Positions 36,401 to 45,209 of a stretch of 64,000 nt of DNA are shown here, one piece after another. The DNA is taken from positions 1,612,001 to 1,676,000 of the forward strand of contig CP073215.1 of assembly GCA_020342235.1 (NCBI GenBank), in the 5' to 3' direction. Position 1 is the first letter of the stretch. The number at the start of each line of letters is the position of its first letter. Origin of the DNA: Saccharomycopsis phalli (taxonomy: Eukaryota; Ascomycota; Saccharomycetes; Ascoideales; Saccharomycopsidaceae). Position numbers and translations under genes: made by a program. The notes beneath the pieces were generated by a model that saw nothing but the letters and a program-made list of their open reading frames with translations, had not been told where the DNA came from and did no database searches.

Positions 36401-39400
36401 TGTTTTTTTGCAGAAGTTCAGATTGAGGTCAGACAGACAGAAGTTGGAGAAAATATTCCTGGAGATATTTGAGCAAAACCTAAGCAATATCGATACATAT
36501 GACAACCAGGAAACGTTTATTGAAATCAACGGCACAAAATTCGCAAAGAACCAGTTTTTTTCTTTTGATAATAAAATTGAATTGTTGCAATCTAATTTGC
36601 CAATTTTAGAGTCGATTTTAATTTGCATTGAACGGAATTTTCCAATATTGTTAGTGGGGCCTACTTTCGCAGGAAAGTCAGCTGTTGTGCAATTTGCTAG
36701 TGATCTCACTGGTAACAGAACGGAGACAGTTCATATTCACAACGAGATTGATATCAATGATTTATCAGGAGGCTTGGATCAGTATCATTTCAAAAAGGAG
36801 TTGATCCCATTAATGAAGGACTTGCATATTTTGATAACTGAATCAGATAATGCCGACAAGTACAAGGTTTTGGACAGTATCACTCGTTGCCAACATAAAT
36901 TATTAAATGATGAGTTGAACTTGGAGGAGGCTCTAGATATGTTTAAGACATTCAGTGGAATCATTCCTTCCAGCTTCCTTGAAAAATTGCAGACTATTAT
37001 TGATAAGACCACTAACCAACAATTTCAATTCTTTGAAGGAATTCTTATTGATGCGTTGGTTAAAGGCTACTGGTTACATTTATCTAACATCAACTTGATC
37101 AATTCCTCAATCATTGATAGACTAAACTCTATAACTGAGACGAATGGTGTATTTGTCGTGAGTGAAACCAATTCATTAGATGGTCAACCTCGAGTCATTA
37201 AACCACACAAGAATTTTAGATTGTTTCTATCGATGGATCCTAAGTATGGAGAGTTATCTCGGGCAATGAGAAATAGATGTAGTGAGATCTATATTGAGGA
37301 GATACATGAGCGGGCTACATTCTATGATCGATTACTTATAAGTGACTCAAAAATAGACTTTTACAATTCTTTTATCAGCAGCAAGGACTATCAGAATAAG
37401 TATTTGTCAACAATTTTTGATATTATGAACCATAATAATATTCAAAGAATTGTCGAGTCTTTGGTTAGCTTTATTCCATTTAGTCGATACGGCGTTGTTA
37501 TGAAGTTTGCACAAGCTTTTTCAAAGTATAATTATAAGCTATTTGAATTAGTCAAGTTCATGGAATATATTCAAAAGTTAGCCGGTACTTCAACTACGTC
37601 ATTGCTTGATAGTTGGAAGCACTCTGAATTGCCCCCACTGGCACTTATATTCTCATATTACGAGTTACTTAAGGTGTTTTCTGAGACTAAATTGAATGTG
37701 CGTATTTCAAATATTATCAATGAAGTTATTGATTTCATTAGAGAGAATTTTGCCAACACAGAAGTGCTCCTTAAAATCACGGATTTGCTGATTCAATTGA
37801 CTAGCATCGACAAACCAGAGCAATCTAATTTTGTTATCAAGGAAATCCAGAATATAATCAGAGATAACTTTAATGGTGATTTGAAGTATTTAAATTCCTT
37901 TGAAATTAAAAACTCAGTTACCATGACAAAGATTTGGTATGATTTTTCGTTTAGCTCTAATTCCATCAAACATTTATTGAACATCATTCCTGCTGAATGG
38001 AAGGAGTACATTGAAGTGGAGTCTGTCAACGGAAATATATTGGATGTGGTTTTTGACCTTGAAAAATTCAATGCGGCTTCCAAAGAGCGATTGTTCGAGA
38101 AGGAGAATTTGAAGTTGTTGAATATTATCAACATTAGAAACAGCTTAGACCCCACTTTTCAAATTGATGAGAACTATCTAAAGTTATTGATTGATAGTGG
38201 CATTCAACGAATTTCTCTTGTTAACTACTACATTGGGAAGTTAACTGTTCCATATCCTTTAGTATTGAACAATATTTACTGCGAAAAACATATCTCCAGC
38301 GAATACTTTATTGCGGAGCTTGAAAAGAAGATAGATACTATTGATAATATCGAGATTTCCTCAATCAGTCAGGCATTTGAGGATATGAAGCTGTTGACTC
38401 GCACCATGATTAATAATTCCCAAGTACTTATCAAGGACCAATATGAAATGTTGAGTGAGATATTGGCCCATTGGATTGAGAAAGTGGGTATTGAGTCAGG
38501 ATATCTAAGCTTGGTCCTGAAAGAGCTTGCTCAATTTAGATCAGAAAAGCTTCTCGAGAAATTGGGTAAGGCATTTGTATATTTCAGTTTGGGATTGTTC
38601 GAGTTGTTCGTGCCCAACATTCCTTATGATCCAGCTATCAGCGAATATTTAATTTTCCAACTATATGAGATGCAAAGAAGCAATTTGAGCAACACAAAAT
38701 CAAGTATTGAAGCAGTCAGAAAGATATTTGTTGGCGATTATCCAGTCAACTACGAGTTACTGCTTGAGAATTATCATATCGAGAAGATGGACAAACCAAG
38801 AATCATCCGTACTAATGAGTCTTTCAGTGAGGTGTTTGATGAATGGAGAGCCTTTTTACTGTCTATTAATGAATCCTATGTGAATGATTTGTTAGATTCA
38901 CAAGAGTTAATTGATAGTAATATCAATAATTTGTTTAGGAATTCTGAAAGATTTCTTCTTAACTTGAGCCAATTTTCAACTTTCAACGATTTAAATAATG
39001 TTTTCAAAGGTGGGGTATTAAGTCTTAACTTTGGGTTTAATTTGATCCAAATATCCCACCTTGAACCGCTGATTCCTGATAATTTGTGGGACTTTAACTT
39101 CAGTAGTTTGAATTCTGCGTTTTTAGGGTACTCTTTTTACTATGTTAAAGGATTAAATAATAGTCAAATGTTTGAAAAGTTGCATGAATTGTTTTCTCTT
39201 AGTTATAAAAGTTGGAAGGCTGCAACTAGCAAGAGAGAGTTGGAAGAACAAAGATCTGAGAATTTATTCAAGTACAAGGGTGAAGAAGAAGCAGAAGAAG
39301 AGTCTGATGAAGTTATCGAGTCGTTGTTCAATGTATCGGAGGACTCTGAGACTTTAATCGAAGTATTTATTAATATGTTCAGCTCTCTTCCGAACGAGAA

Positions 39401-42400
39401 ACTTTTTGGTACCGACTTCACTCGTACTGTTAATAAGATTTTTGCTAATGTCAGCTCGATTGAAAGTACTAAAAATGAATTTTTTTTCAAGCCAAATTAT
39501 TATGAAATCAATAAATTCTTGGCTTTGCTTCAAGAGATTGGTGCCGAGTTGTTGACTTATGATATTCAGGAAAATGCGATAATTAACAACTTAATGGGGT
39601 TGATTACTGAAGTAGAGGGAATGGCTTACAATAACACGTTAAACAAGATGATCGCAAAATTGGAGCAGTTGTTGACTATTATGGATGAGTTAATGAAGTA
39701 TTCCAATGAAAATATTAACAAGAATAAGTTTAAGGAGTTTATTAATAAAACTAACAACTTGATTATCAGTTGGAGAAAGTTGGAGTTGAATAACTACAGT
39801 AAATTAATTGCAAATGAAGATAAGCTATTGATGAATAAGTTGAATGATCAGATTTATTATTTGTTTGAGTTACTCATATTGGGATTCAGTGATAACAATG
39901 CCGAGGAAATATGTTCTTTACTTGGTATCTATCTCAGTGATAGTAACAAAGGAGACTTTGAGCTTAAATTGAAATTGATTGAGAGTTTTAATAAATACAT
40001 CGAGTTAGGTTGGCCAGATTACTCTCTGTTGATTAAAAATGTTGTTAGCTACTATCGATTATTTTTGCCTATAATAGACAAACAATTAGATGGTATCAAG
40101 AAGTTGTTGAGCAAGGAAATTGGTGAAATTATCTTACTTAGTAGCTGGAAAGACGTCAACATCAATTCTCTTAGACAATCGTCAATGAAGTCAAAGAGAA
40201 ATTTATTCAAGGTCATCAAAAAGTATCGACAAGAGATTAACTTGCCTATCAAAAATATTATTGAGACTGGGTTGCCGTTCGTTGCTCAATCTGAGTATAG
40301 TGAAGACATGTGCTTGATTGATACTAAGTCCGTGCCTTGCCCAGTTCCACAGGACAAGAGTCAGCCGAATGTTGTTTTTAAGTTGGATATTGTTACAAAG
40401 AAGCTTGGAAAGGATCGCTCTGCAATCATGGAAGAGGAATTCATGAATCTCTATAGCTACAGTCAATCTTTGGAAGATCAGATGACGAAACTAAAGAATG
40501 ATACTCCAAAGAAATGGAGCGAAGAGAATAAGAAATTGATTAACGGTTTAAAAACAGAGAAGAGAAACTTGCTTAGCAGAGTTATTAAAGATATGAAGCA
40601 TTATGGGTTGAAAACTAATTCCTTGGACAAGTATAAATTGTCAGGCATTAATTTGTTAAGTACTAGTTGTGAATTGTATGACGAGTCCTGGTATAGAATT
40701 ATTGACTTGTTGCCGAGATTGAGAAATGCTGCTAGCAATTGCCATCCAGACCTTCCTAAGGATGATATACTTAAGGGGTTGGCTATCATTGAATATTTGA
40801 TTTTTACTGCATATTCACAGAGAAGCCATTTGAATGGGTTAAAAATCAATAGAGAGAAGATTGAAAACTGCTTGAAGACGTTACAGAGTGCATGCCAAGA
40901 CGGCTGTCATGATGTAAGTCTATTAGACCGACAGAAAGCTATCCATTGGCTTATTACATTATTGCCATCGGTTATAGAATATGGTGTCACAACTATTGGA
41001 AATGCCATAGAGTTGGGTCGGTTATCAGGGGACCATGTCAAGGCTAAAGAAGTATTGCTTAAGTACAAATTTGACTTTAATTTTTCAAATGACATCATTA
41101 CCACTTCTTGCAAAGCAAAGCTATTTGATGAGATTGATTCAAATGTTGGCTCGTTTAAACAGGAGGTAGAGCAGTTGGTTACTGAATTTCCTAAGTTGGA
41201 GTTTGTTCTCAATATGATCCTAGTTTGGATAAGAGATAATTATAACTCTCATAAGGTGGTTCCATTGGAGGATGATGGCTTATCAGATATTCAATTTGAG
41301 ATAGTGAAATCCATATTGGTCTCTGTTCAGGAGATAAAGAAAGCCAGTGACATAGCACAAGAGACTGATAGTGATGAACGTGCATTTGTTATTGGACAGC
41401 AGAAATTGACTCAGTATAAGAATGGATTATATTGTGAGGAAATTAATGAAAAATTAGAAAGCTTAATTGAGAAAATATCCAAGAATAAAGTCAATCAATC
41501 TATTTTGAATTATATTGTGCCTTTGGTTGAAGAATATCATAATTACGCCACTATCATCGGTTCGAAGTTTGAAGAGAACCACTATAATTTGACCAAGTCT
41601 ATCTATCTATTGAGCAGCTCGCTTTTGAAGTTGTCGGAGAATGGATTTTGCACGCCCGAAAATACTCCAGAGGAGTCTTCCGAGGAAGGATCTGGTGGTG
41701 GTATTGGTGATGGCGAGACTGGTGATGGAGATACAAATGAAATTGATGAAGAAGATATCGATGAAGACGGATTGACCAATAATCCTGACAATGAACAGAA
41801 GGAAAAGGATGCAGATGAAGAAGATAAGGCCACTGAGATTGAAGGTGATATGGAGGGTAAGAATGAGGACATGGAAGGTCAGGATGATGATGGCGATGGA
41901 GAAGATTTAGATGATGAAATTGATGATTTAGATGACTTGGATCCGAATGCTGTTGACGAGAAGATGTGGGATGAAGAAATCAATGAAGAGACAAAGGAAA
42001 AGGATAGTGACAAGACTGAGGGCAAAGAGACAGACGAAATGACAGCTGAAGATGGCGATGATAGTAGGGAGAATGATAGCAAAGATAAGAATGACGGCCA
42101 GGAGGCTGATGAGGCTGACGATAGAGAAGAACTGGATGGGGCAGAGGAAGAAGAAGATGATGTTGGCATGCAAGAAGATGAAGTTGTGCAAGATGAAAAT
42201 AATGAGCAGGTTGATGAGCAAGTCAATCAAGAGGAGGCTCTTGAAATTGCGGATGACTTAAATTTAGATAATGAGGAAGATGATAACCAGGGTGAACAGG
42301 AGACAGAAGACTTTGATGACAAAATGGACATAGATAATGAAGTTAACGAGGAAAATAACGAGGAAGAAAGAAATGCAGATAATCAGGAGGCAGACAATGG

Positions 42401-44171
42401 TGAAGTAGAGGAAGAAGAAAAAGATGATGAAGAAGCTCAACAGGAAGAGGAAGAAAATGCTGGTGAAAAGGGAGAAGAAGGAGAAAATAAAGATGATGAG
42501 GAGGAAGATATTGATAAGTTAAAGGATGATTTGGATGAAGACGGATTAGATGACAATATGAAGGATGATACTCAGGTTGGTGAAGGGAATGAGGAGCAAC
42601 TAGAATCAGTGATGGATGAAGTTATGGAAGAAAATCAGGATGCTCTTGATAATGAGACTTCCACAAAACAAACTAGTGGAGAGCAAACAGAAGGTATGGA
42701 TCAAGAGAATGAAGAGTCTGCCGATAATGGAACATCAGGTGATGTTCAGCAAAAACAACAGGACTCAAGTGAGAATATGGATCAAGAGAAGAATGAGATG
42801 AAAGATAAGATAAAGCAGTTAGGTGACTCTTTGAAGGAGTTCTACAAGCGTTCAGAAGAGATTTTAGATTCTAATTCGAATGAAGAAGAAGAAAAGGACG
42901 AAACTGCTGGTGAGAATCCAGATCAATTTGAACACATGGATAAAGATGATAAGGAAGAGAATCCTCAACAGGCATTGGGAAATGCCACACAAGACCAAAT
43001 CCAGAAATTAGATGAAGACTTGGAAATTGAGGATGATGAAGAGGAGACCATGAAGCCATTAGACGAAAGCGAAGCTGTTACTGAGACTGAAGGTTTAAAT
43101 AATCCAGATGGAATTCAAGGAGAAGGAGAGGAAAATGAGGAACAAGATGAGGAAATGGATGATGATGAAATGATGCAAGAAATGCCAGAAACCATTACTG
43201 ATTTGAAGATAGATAACTCAGAAGAGTTGGATGAGGAACTGGAGGTTGATCAGCTGGTCATCCAGAACTTCTCAAACTTAAATACGGACGATAATCTGTT
43301 GATTCCTCTTGATGTCGCCAGTAAAACTTGGGAGGAAGCAGAGCTTGCTACGAATGAACTTTCGATAATGTTGTGCGAGCAGTTAAGACTCATTTTATCA
43401 CCTACCATTGCTACGAAGTTGAAGGGTGATTATAAGTCTGGTAAGAGACTAAATCTTAAAAAGATTATCAGTTACATTGCGTCTGATTTCAAGAAAGACA
43501 AGATCTGGTTGAAGCGTACGAAGCCTGCTAAACGAGCATATCAAGTCATGATAGCCATTGACAACTCAAAATCTATGGCAGAAAACCCACAAACAGTCAA
43601 GCTTACTTACAATACACTTTGCTTAGTGACCAAGGCATTAACTCAGTTAGAGGCAGGTGACATTTCTGTTGTGCGATTTGGAAATGATACTTCCATTGTT
43701 CACAGTTTCAACCAACCATTTAGCGCCAAATCAGATGGACCTAAATGCTTTCAATGGTTTGGTTTTGACGATACATTTACCAACTTGAAGGACCTTATTG
43801 TGAATTCTATTGAAATTTTTAATGATAATCATGCTCCTAACCCTGGAAGTGATTTATACAAGTTAGAAATTGTCATCAGTGACGGTATCTGTGAAAATCA
43901 TGATGAGATTTCCCGGCTAGTGAGAAAGGCCAAAGAAGATAACATTTTAATTGTTTTTGTCATCTTGGATGGAATCACAAAGAACAAAGAATCCATTGTG
44001 CAGATGGATCAAGTCAGTTATCCGGAAGATGCCAATGGCAACGTTGTCATGAGAATCGACAAGTATTTGGATACTTTTCCTTTTGACAATTACATTATTG
44101 TTAACAACATCAACCAGATGCCTGAGATGATCTGCCAAATCTTGAGAACTTTCTTCATGAATAGTGTATAA
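30495..44171 (+). CDS. MDN1: Midasin, dynein-like AAA ATPase of 60S ribosome assembly
   Basis: 4558 residues in one exon (S. cerevisiae 4910). Six AAA+ modules follow an N-terminal domain; Walker A motifs lie at residues ~318 (GGNGSGKS), 673 (GETGCGKT), 1115 (GPTSSGKT), 1398 (GETGSGKT), 1759 (GDPGVGKS) and 2055 (GPTFAGKS). A ~1600-residue helical linker precedes a very acidic D/E-rich region (~3720-4260) and a C-terminal MIDAS/VWA domain with DNSKS at 4356-4360. Midasin uses its MIDAS domain to pull assembly factors Ytm1 and Rsa4 off pre-60S particles. PAC/RRPE promoter elements agree with this role. Divergent from NPL4 with 127 bases between ATGs. Confidence 0.98.
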   Translation: MPENIPVENNIIIDRAEVSKRLEQFCGKWALGDGAKLQLPDYEDSTNEFFNQLAIGCLNPKLTELIVYCYEEIYFEIAIRLISDSALESQFQKMHGIEEPFTGVYTMYSLAKAASIFNRGKCVRFNVVVEKFIEDKLFWSLDLNQDQTKLVLISYLRLLNNDVNLFKRHVKLEALDTIINLERSTAVNKKLAIDILAKILGYSVEKKNAMLRGVENLEDWYEDMEDFKYEYFEIFEAKRISDHLSLPRNTIESGEKLCFSQDDFLANVRVIYGVLIPTFDFSEERKSLSSFVNIRSSVKTIHDLSKKILVGDPIILYGGNGSGKSLIINHLHNLISTDSTNLVKIHLNSQTDIKLLLGTYVSSHEPGKFVWKDGVLTTAVKKGKWLIIEDINNANNEILSIFIGIIESRQLVLNNSEVIPINSGFQIIGTINIDDSNSYKHIFNGENENFSFWKDRIFNTEPSLTDFQLPSLISINKYVSVFHQQPTPSELLQVLQHISQLNESIWEKLVGLFIYIRYKIFVQKSFISLNNGLSLKVVDNFDLVRLAHRIKLLDIHNDLDQIFFETIDIFTLSLQNDRIKKYLIKKIGNFLEIGTSKIELMIDHLHLYSPELSTSGYSIDIGRNHFKGNDINKNFQLNSVKQLNNFALTSHSLRLLEQLSISLKLVEPVLLLGETGCGKTTIVQNLAKICQKKLIVLNLSQETESNDLIGGYKPILNRYQTLLIPVQNTFLDLFGKTFNLIKNERFVKLVNNEFKKEQFNKVFKLWYKAIEMAKSYLSKDTQVADSKGENVKRRKLLDKNLLSINWANFEDMVKESQVQYQRYNTSSLQFDFIEGPLIRAVKNGDWILLDEINLASPETLENISDLLNQQDRKILLTEKANENNEIETIVANREFRIFGCMNPSTDIGKKNLPRNIRSKFNEIFVDSPDKNKNDLKIIIQKYLHNYLTNDEATNNEVFDDISDLYYEIKRLNNENYLIDGSNNKIVVNIRIISRILVFTTDIIAVYGIRRSLFEAFNMILLTLLSQKSQDLLQPIIYNYTIGKLKNPASVIHRTPPAPKLIDRSQLVQFKHYWLQKGEFEVIEQPNYIITPFVEKNLLNLVRAILTKRFPVLIQGPTSSGKTSMINHLANITGNKVIRINNHEHTDLQEYLGSYVSDSGKLVFKHGPLIEALKNGYWIILDELNLASSEVLEGINRLLDDNREIFLTETQELIKPHKNFLLFATQNPPGAVYGGRKFLSKAFKNRFLELNFDDIPQDELEVILFNRCKIPQSYAKKIVEVYKELIVQRSSNRLFETKNSFATLRDLFRWGSREAVGYEQLATNGYMLLAEKNRRNEEKDIIKSLIEKVMRVTLDVDLIYEDRFSLTKSANVIWTKQMKKLAVLVIEALKYNENILLVGETGSGKTTICSYLVENYYHNELVFLNAHQNIETSDIIGSQRPLRNRSRLQEELKQLKIQALEAAGIDIQSDIDELYKSLNIENSEINLLENSLKSLFEWSDGPLIKAMKKGSMFLFDEISLAEDSVLERLNSVLEPERTIYLTEYSNDISQSVIVANEKFQFLATMNPGGDYGKKELSPALRNRFTEIYVPAISDFNDIRLIVHTRLHDKQFTDAIIDFCEWFNNKFTIQISIRDILAWVDFLNVSPIEKYSSLVHGASMVFIDGLGTNNTSYLSSQQLASIRTQCVRKLSELVSFDLLPIYLQSPQIVVENSLLNIGMFTYPINEGEQEMRFQLNAPTTTLNAMRVIRAMNIRKPILLEGDPGVGKSSLIDALAKVTNNNLTRINLSDQTDLIDLFGSDSPMEGENIGKFVWKDAPFLRAMKRGEWVLLDEMNLASPSLLEALNSVFDFRQKIYIPELDQEFTCHKDFRVFAAQNPQFQGGGRKGLPKSFINRFTNVYIGKLNSEDMELICRYLYPEVEHSYVTKAITLINRLEQEVNVNKLWGLTGGPWEFNLRDVLKFLDIGLKGFKLVFLQKFRLRSDRQKLEKIFLEIFEQNLSNIDTYDNQETFIEINGTKFAKNQFFSFDNKIELLQSNLPILESILICIERNFPILLVGPTFAGKSAVVQFASDLTGNRTETVHIHNEIDINDLSGGLDQYHFKKELIPLMKDLHILITESDNADKYKVLDSITRCQHKLLNDELNLEEALDMFKTFSGIIPSSFLEKLQTIIDKTTNQQFQFFEGILIDALVKGYWLHLSNINLINSSIIDRLNSITETNGVFVVSETNSLDGQPRVIKPHKNFRLFLSMDPKYGELSRAMRNRCSEIYIEEIHERATFYDRLLISDSKIDFYNSFISSKDYQNKYLSTIFDIMNHNNIQRIVESLVSFIPFSRYGVVMKFAQAFSKYNYKLFELVKFMEYIQKLAGTSTTSLLDSWKHSELPPLALIFSYYELLKVFSETKLNVRISNIINEVIDFIRENFANTEVLLKITDLLIQLTSIDKPEQSNFVIKEIQNIIRDNFNGDLKYLNSFEIKNSVTMTKIWYDFSFSSNSIKHLLNIIPAEWKEYIEVESVNGNILDVVFDLEKFNAASKERLFEKENLKLLNIINIRNSLDPTFQIDENYLKLLIDSGIQRISLVNYYIGKLTVPYPLVLNNIYCEKHISSEYFIAELEKKIDTIDNIEISSISQAFEDMKLLTRTMINNSQVLIKDQYEMLSEILAHWIEKVGIESGYLSLVLKELAQFRSEKLLEKLGKAFVYFSLGLFELFVPNIPYDPAISEYLIFQLYEMQRSNLSNTKSSIEAVRKIFVGDYPVNYELLLENYHIEKMDKPRIIRTNESFSEVFDEWRAFLLSINESYVNDLLDSQELIDSNINNLFRNSERFLLNLSQFSTFNDLNNVFKGGVLSLNFGFNLIQISHLEPLIPDNLWDFNFSSLNSAFLGYSFYYVKGLNNSQMFEKLHELFSLSYKSWKAATSKRELEEQRSENLFKYKGEEEAEEESDEVIESLFNVSEDSETLIEVFINMFSSLPNEKLFGTDFTRTVNKIFANVSSIESTKNEFFFKPNYYEINKFLALLQEIGAELLTYDIQENAIINNLMGLITEVEGMAYNNTLNKMIAKLEQLLTIMDELMKYSNENINKNKFKEFINKTNNLIISWRKLELNNYSKLIANEDKLLMNKLNDQIYYLFELLILGFSDNNAEEICSLLGIYLSDSNKGDFELKLKLIESFNKYIELGWPDYSLLIKNVVSYYRLFLPIIDKQLDGIKKLLSKEIGEIILLSSWKDVNINSLRQSSMKSKRNLFKVIKKYRQEINLPIKNIIETGLPFVAQSEYSEDMCLIDTKSVPCPVPQDKSQPNVVFKLDIVTKKLGKDRSAIMEEEFMNLYSYSQSLEDQMTKLKNDTPKKWSEENKKLINGLKTEKRNLLSRVIKDMKHYGLKTNSLDKYKLSGINLLSTSCELYDESWYRIIDLLPRLRNAASNCHPDLPKDDILKGLAIIEYLIFTAYSQRSHLNGLKINREKIENCLKTLQSACQDGCHDVSLLDRQKAIHWLITLLPSVIEYGVTTIGNAIELGRLSGDHVKAKEVLLKYKFDFNFSNDIITTSCKAKLFDEIDSNVGSFKQEVEQLVTEFPKLEFVLNMILVWIRDNYNSHKVVPLEDDGLSDIQFEIVKSILVSVQEIKKASDIAQETDSDERAFVIGQQKLTQYKNGLYCEEINEKLESLIEKISKNKVNQSILNYIVPLVEEYHNYATIIGSKFEENHYNLTKSIYLLSSSLLKLSENGFCTPENTPEESSEEGSGGGIGDGETGDGDTNEIDEEDIDEDGLTNNPDNEQKEKDADEEDKATEIEGDMEGKNEDMEGQDDDGDGEDLDDEIDDLDDLDPNAVDEKMWDEEINEETKEKDSDKTEGKETDEMTAEDGDDSRENDSKDKNDGQEADEADDREELDGAEEEEDDVGMQEDEVVQDENNEQVDEQVNQEEALEIADDLNLDNEEDDNQGEQETEDFDDKMDIDNEVNEENNEEERNADNQEADNGEVEEEEKDDEEAQQEEEENAGEKGEEGENKDDEEEDIDKLKDDLDEDGLDDNMKDDTQVGEGNEEQLESVMDEVMEENQDALDNETSTKQTSGEQTEGMDQENEESADNGTSGDVQQKQQDSSENMDQEKNEMKDKIKQLGDSLKEFYKRSEEILDSNSNEEEEKDETAGENPDQFEHMDKDDKEENPQQALGNATQDQIQKLDEDLEIEDDEEETMKPLDESEAVTETEGLNNPDGIQGEGEENEEQDEEMDDDEMMQEMPETITDLKIDNSEELDEELEVDQLVIQNFSNLNTDDNLLIPLDVASKTWEEAELATNELSIMLCEQLRLILSPTIATKLKGDYKSGKRLNLKKIISYIASDFKKDKIWLKRTKPAKRAYQVMIAIDNSKSMAENPQTVKLTYNTLCLVTKALTQLEAGDISVVRFGNDTSIVHSFNQPFSAKSDGPKCFQWFGFDDTFTNLKDLIVNSIEIFNDNHAPNPGSDLYKLEIVISDGICENHDEISRLVRKAKEDNILIVFVILDGITKNKESIVQMDQVSYPEDANGNVVMRIDKYLDTFPFDNYIIVNNINQMPEMICQILRTFFMNSV

Positions 44172-44325
44172 TCTTGTTGCTCCATCGATTCATTATTTTC
44201 ATTTCAAATATTTTATAAGCACTTAATACGTAATTGAATTATTTTACAAAAATAGGACTAAAAAGATACACATTATTATTTTACCTATTCAGCAACTGCT
44301 ATATACAGACCCACAGCTATATGAC

Positions 44326-44332
44326 CGGGTAA
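44326..44332. promoter_or_regulatory. Reb1-type site CGGGTAA before MRX8
   Basis: CGGGTAA 56 bases upstream of the MRX8 ATG. It is the core of the Reb1 general regulatory factor site that keeps promoters nucleosome-free. Confidence 0.45.
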
Positions 44333-44387
44333 TAAATATCAAACTACAAGCAACAATCTTTGCTAGGCAATGCCAAAAAACTAACCA

Positions 44388-45209
44388 ATGTCATTAGCGG
44401 CAAAAGCTTTGAGATCAAAGTTAGTTGTCACGAAACCAGCAATTCCAAAGATAAAAAAGAAAATAACACAGAATAAAACTCAGAGTAGTAGTAATGCTAT
44501 TTTTGGAAAATTGAAACTAAATGATGGATTGTATTCCGAGGCAAACCGATTCTTTAATAAATCAACAGTTGATTTTGAATGGTCATTAGCAAACTTCGAA
44601 GATTTCCCCCATGAGCAAGCCCGTAGGGGAATGGAAGTTAAATATCGTCCATCAATAATGAAAGAATTGCCCGAAGTATGTTTCTTGGGTAAATCAAATG
44701 TAGGAAAGTCAACTCTTTTAAATTCGATCTGCACTTCAATTACCCAGAAGAAACTAAATAATTATGCATTTGCCCTGAAAATTGCTGGGTACACCAAAAC
44801 TCTAAATTCATACAACGTTGGACAGAAGATAAGAGTGATCGACACCCCCGGCTATGGCAAAAAGTCACAGAAGCTTCAAGGAGAGGCGATTATGAACTAT
44901 TTAACCAATAGCCGGCAATTGAGAAGAACTTTTCTTTTATTGAATTCCAACTATAGGCTTTCTGTTGATGATGACGTAGTATTGGGAATGCTAATTGAAA
45001 TCGGTGCCCCGTTTGAAATACTTTTCACCAAGATAGACAAATTGAAGACTATGGAACAACTTGACGAATTAAAAAGTGATATAATTTCAGCAATGAAGGA
45101 GAAGGACTATCACATTGAGCCAAACTTCTTTTATAGTAGTAGTTCGGAGAGATTAGGTGTGGGTAAAATAAGAAATGATATACTCAAAGCCTGTGGTTTA
45201 TTGTCATAG
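44388..45209 (+). CDS. MRX8: Mitochondrial EngB-type GTPase (Mrx8/YDR336W family)
   Basis: 273 residues. The first ~40 residues are basic and lack acidic residues, fitting a mitochondrial targeting sequence. The TrmE-Era-EngA-EngB-Septin class GTPase domain has G1 GKSNVGKST (~101-109), a G2 threonine in the GYTKT loop (~135-139), G3 DTPGYG (~153-158) and G4 TKIDK (~210-214). EngB proteins help assemble large ribosomal subunits, and Mrx8 associates with yeast mitoribosomes. Codon 130 (44775) is CTG at the position where EngB proteins have a conserved Ser before PGxT. The stop overlaps the end of CDC27 by 6 bases. Confidence 0.88.
   Translation: MSLAAKALRSKLVVTKPAIPKIKKKITQNKTQSSSNAIFGKLKLNDGLYSEANRFFNKSTVDFEWSLANFEDFPHEQARRGMEVKYRPSIMKELPEVCFLGKSNVGKSTLLNSICTSITQKKLNNYAFALKIAGYTKTLNSYNVGQKIRVIDTPGYGKKSQKLQGEAIMNYLTNSRQLRRTFLLLNSNYRLSVDDDVVLGMLIEIGAPFEILFTKIDKLKTMEQLDELKSDIISAMKEKDYHIEPNFFYSSSSERLGVGKIRNDILKACGLLS

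Noticed and set aside
41603-42261. Several ORFs on both strands in the MDN1 acidic region
   Set aside because: They are shadows of GAT/GAA-rich codons of the midasin D/E domain.
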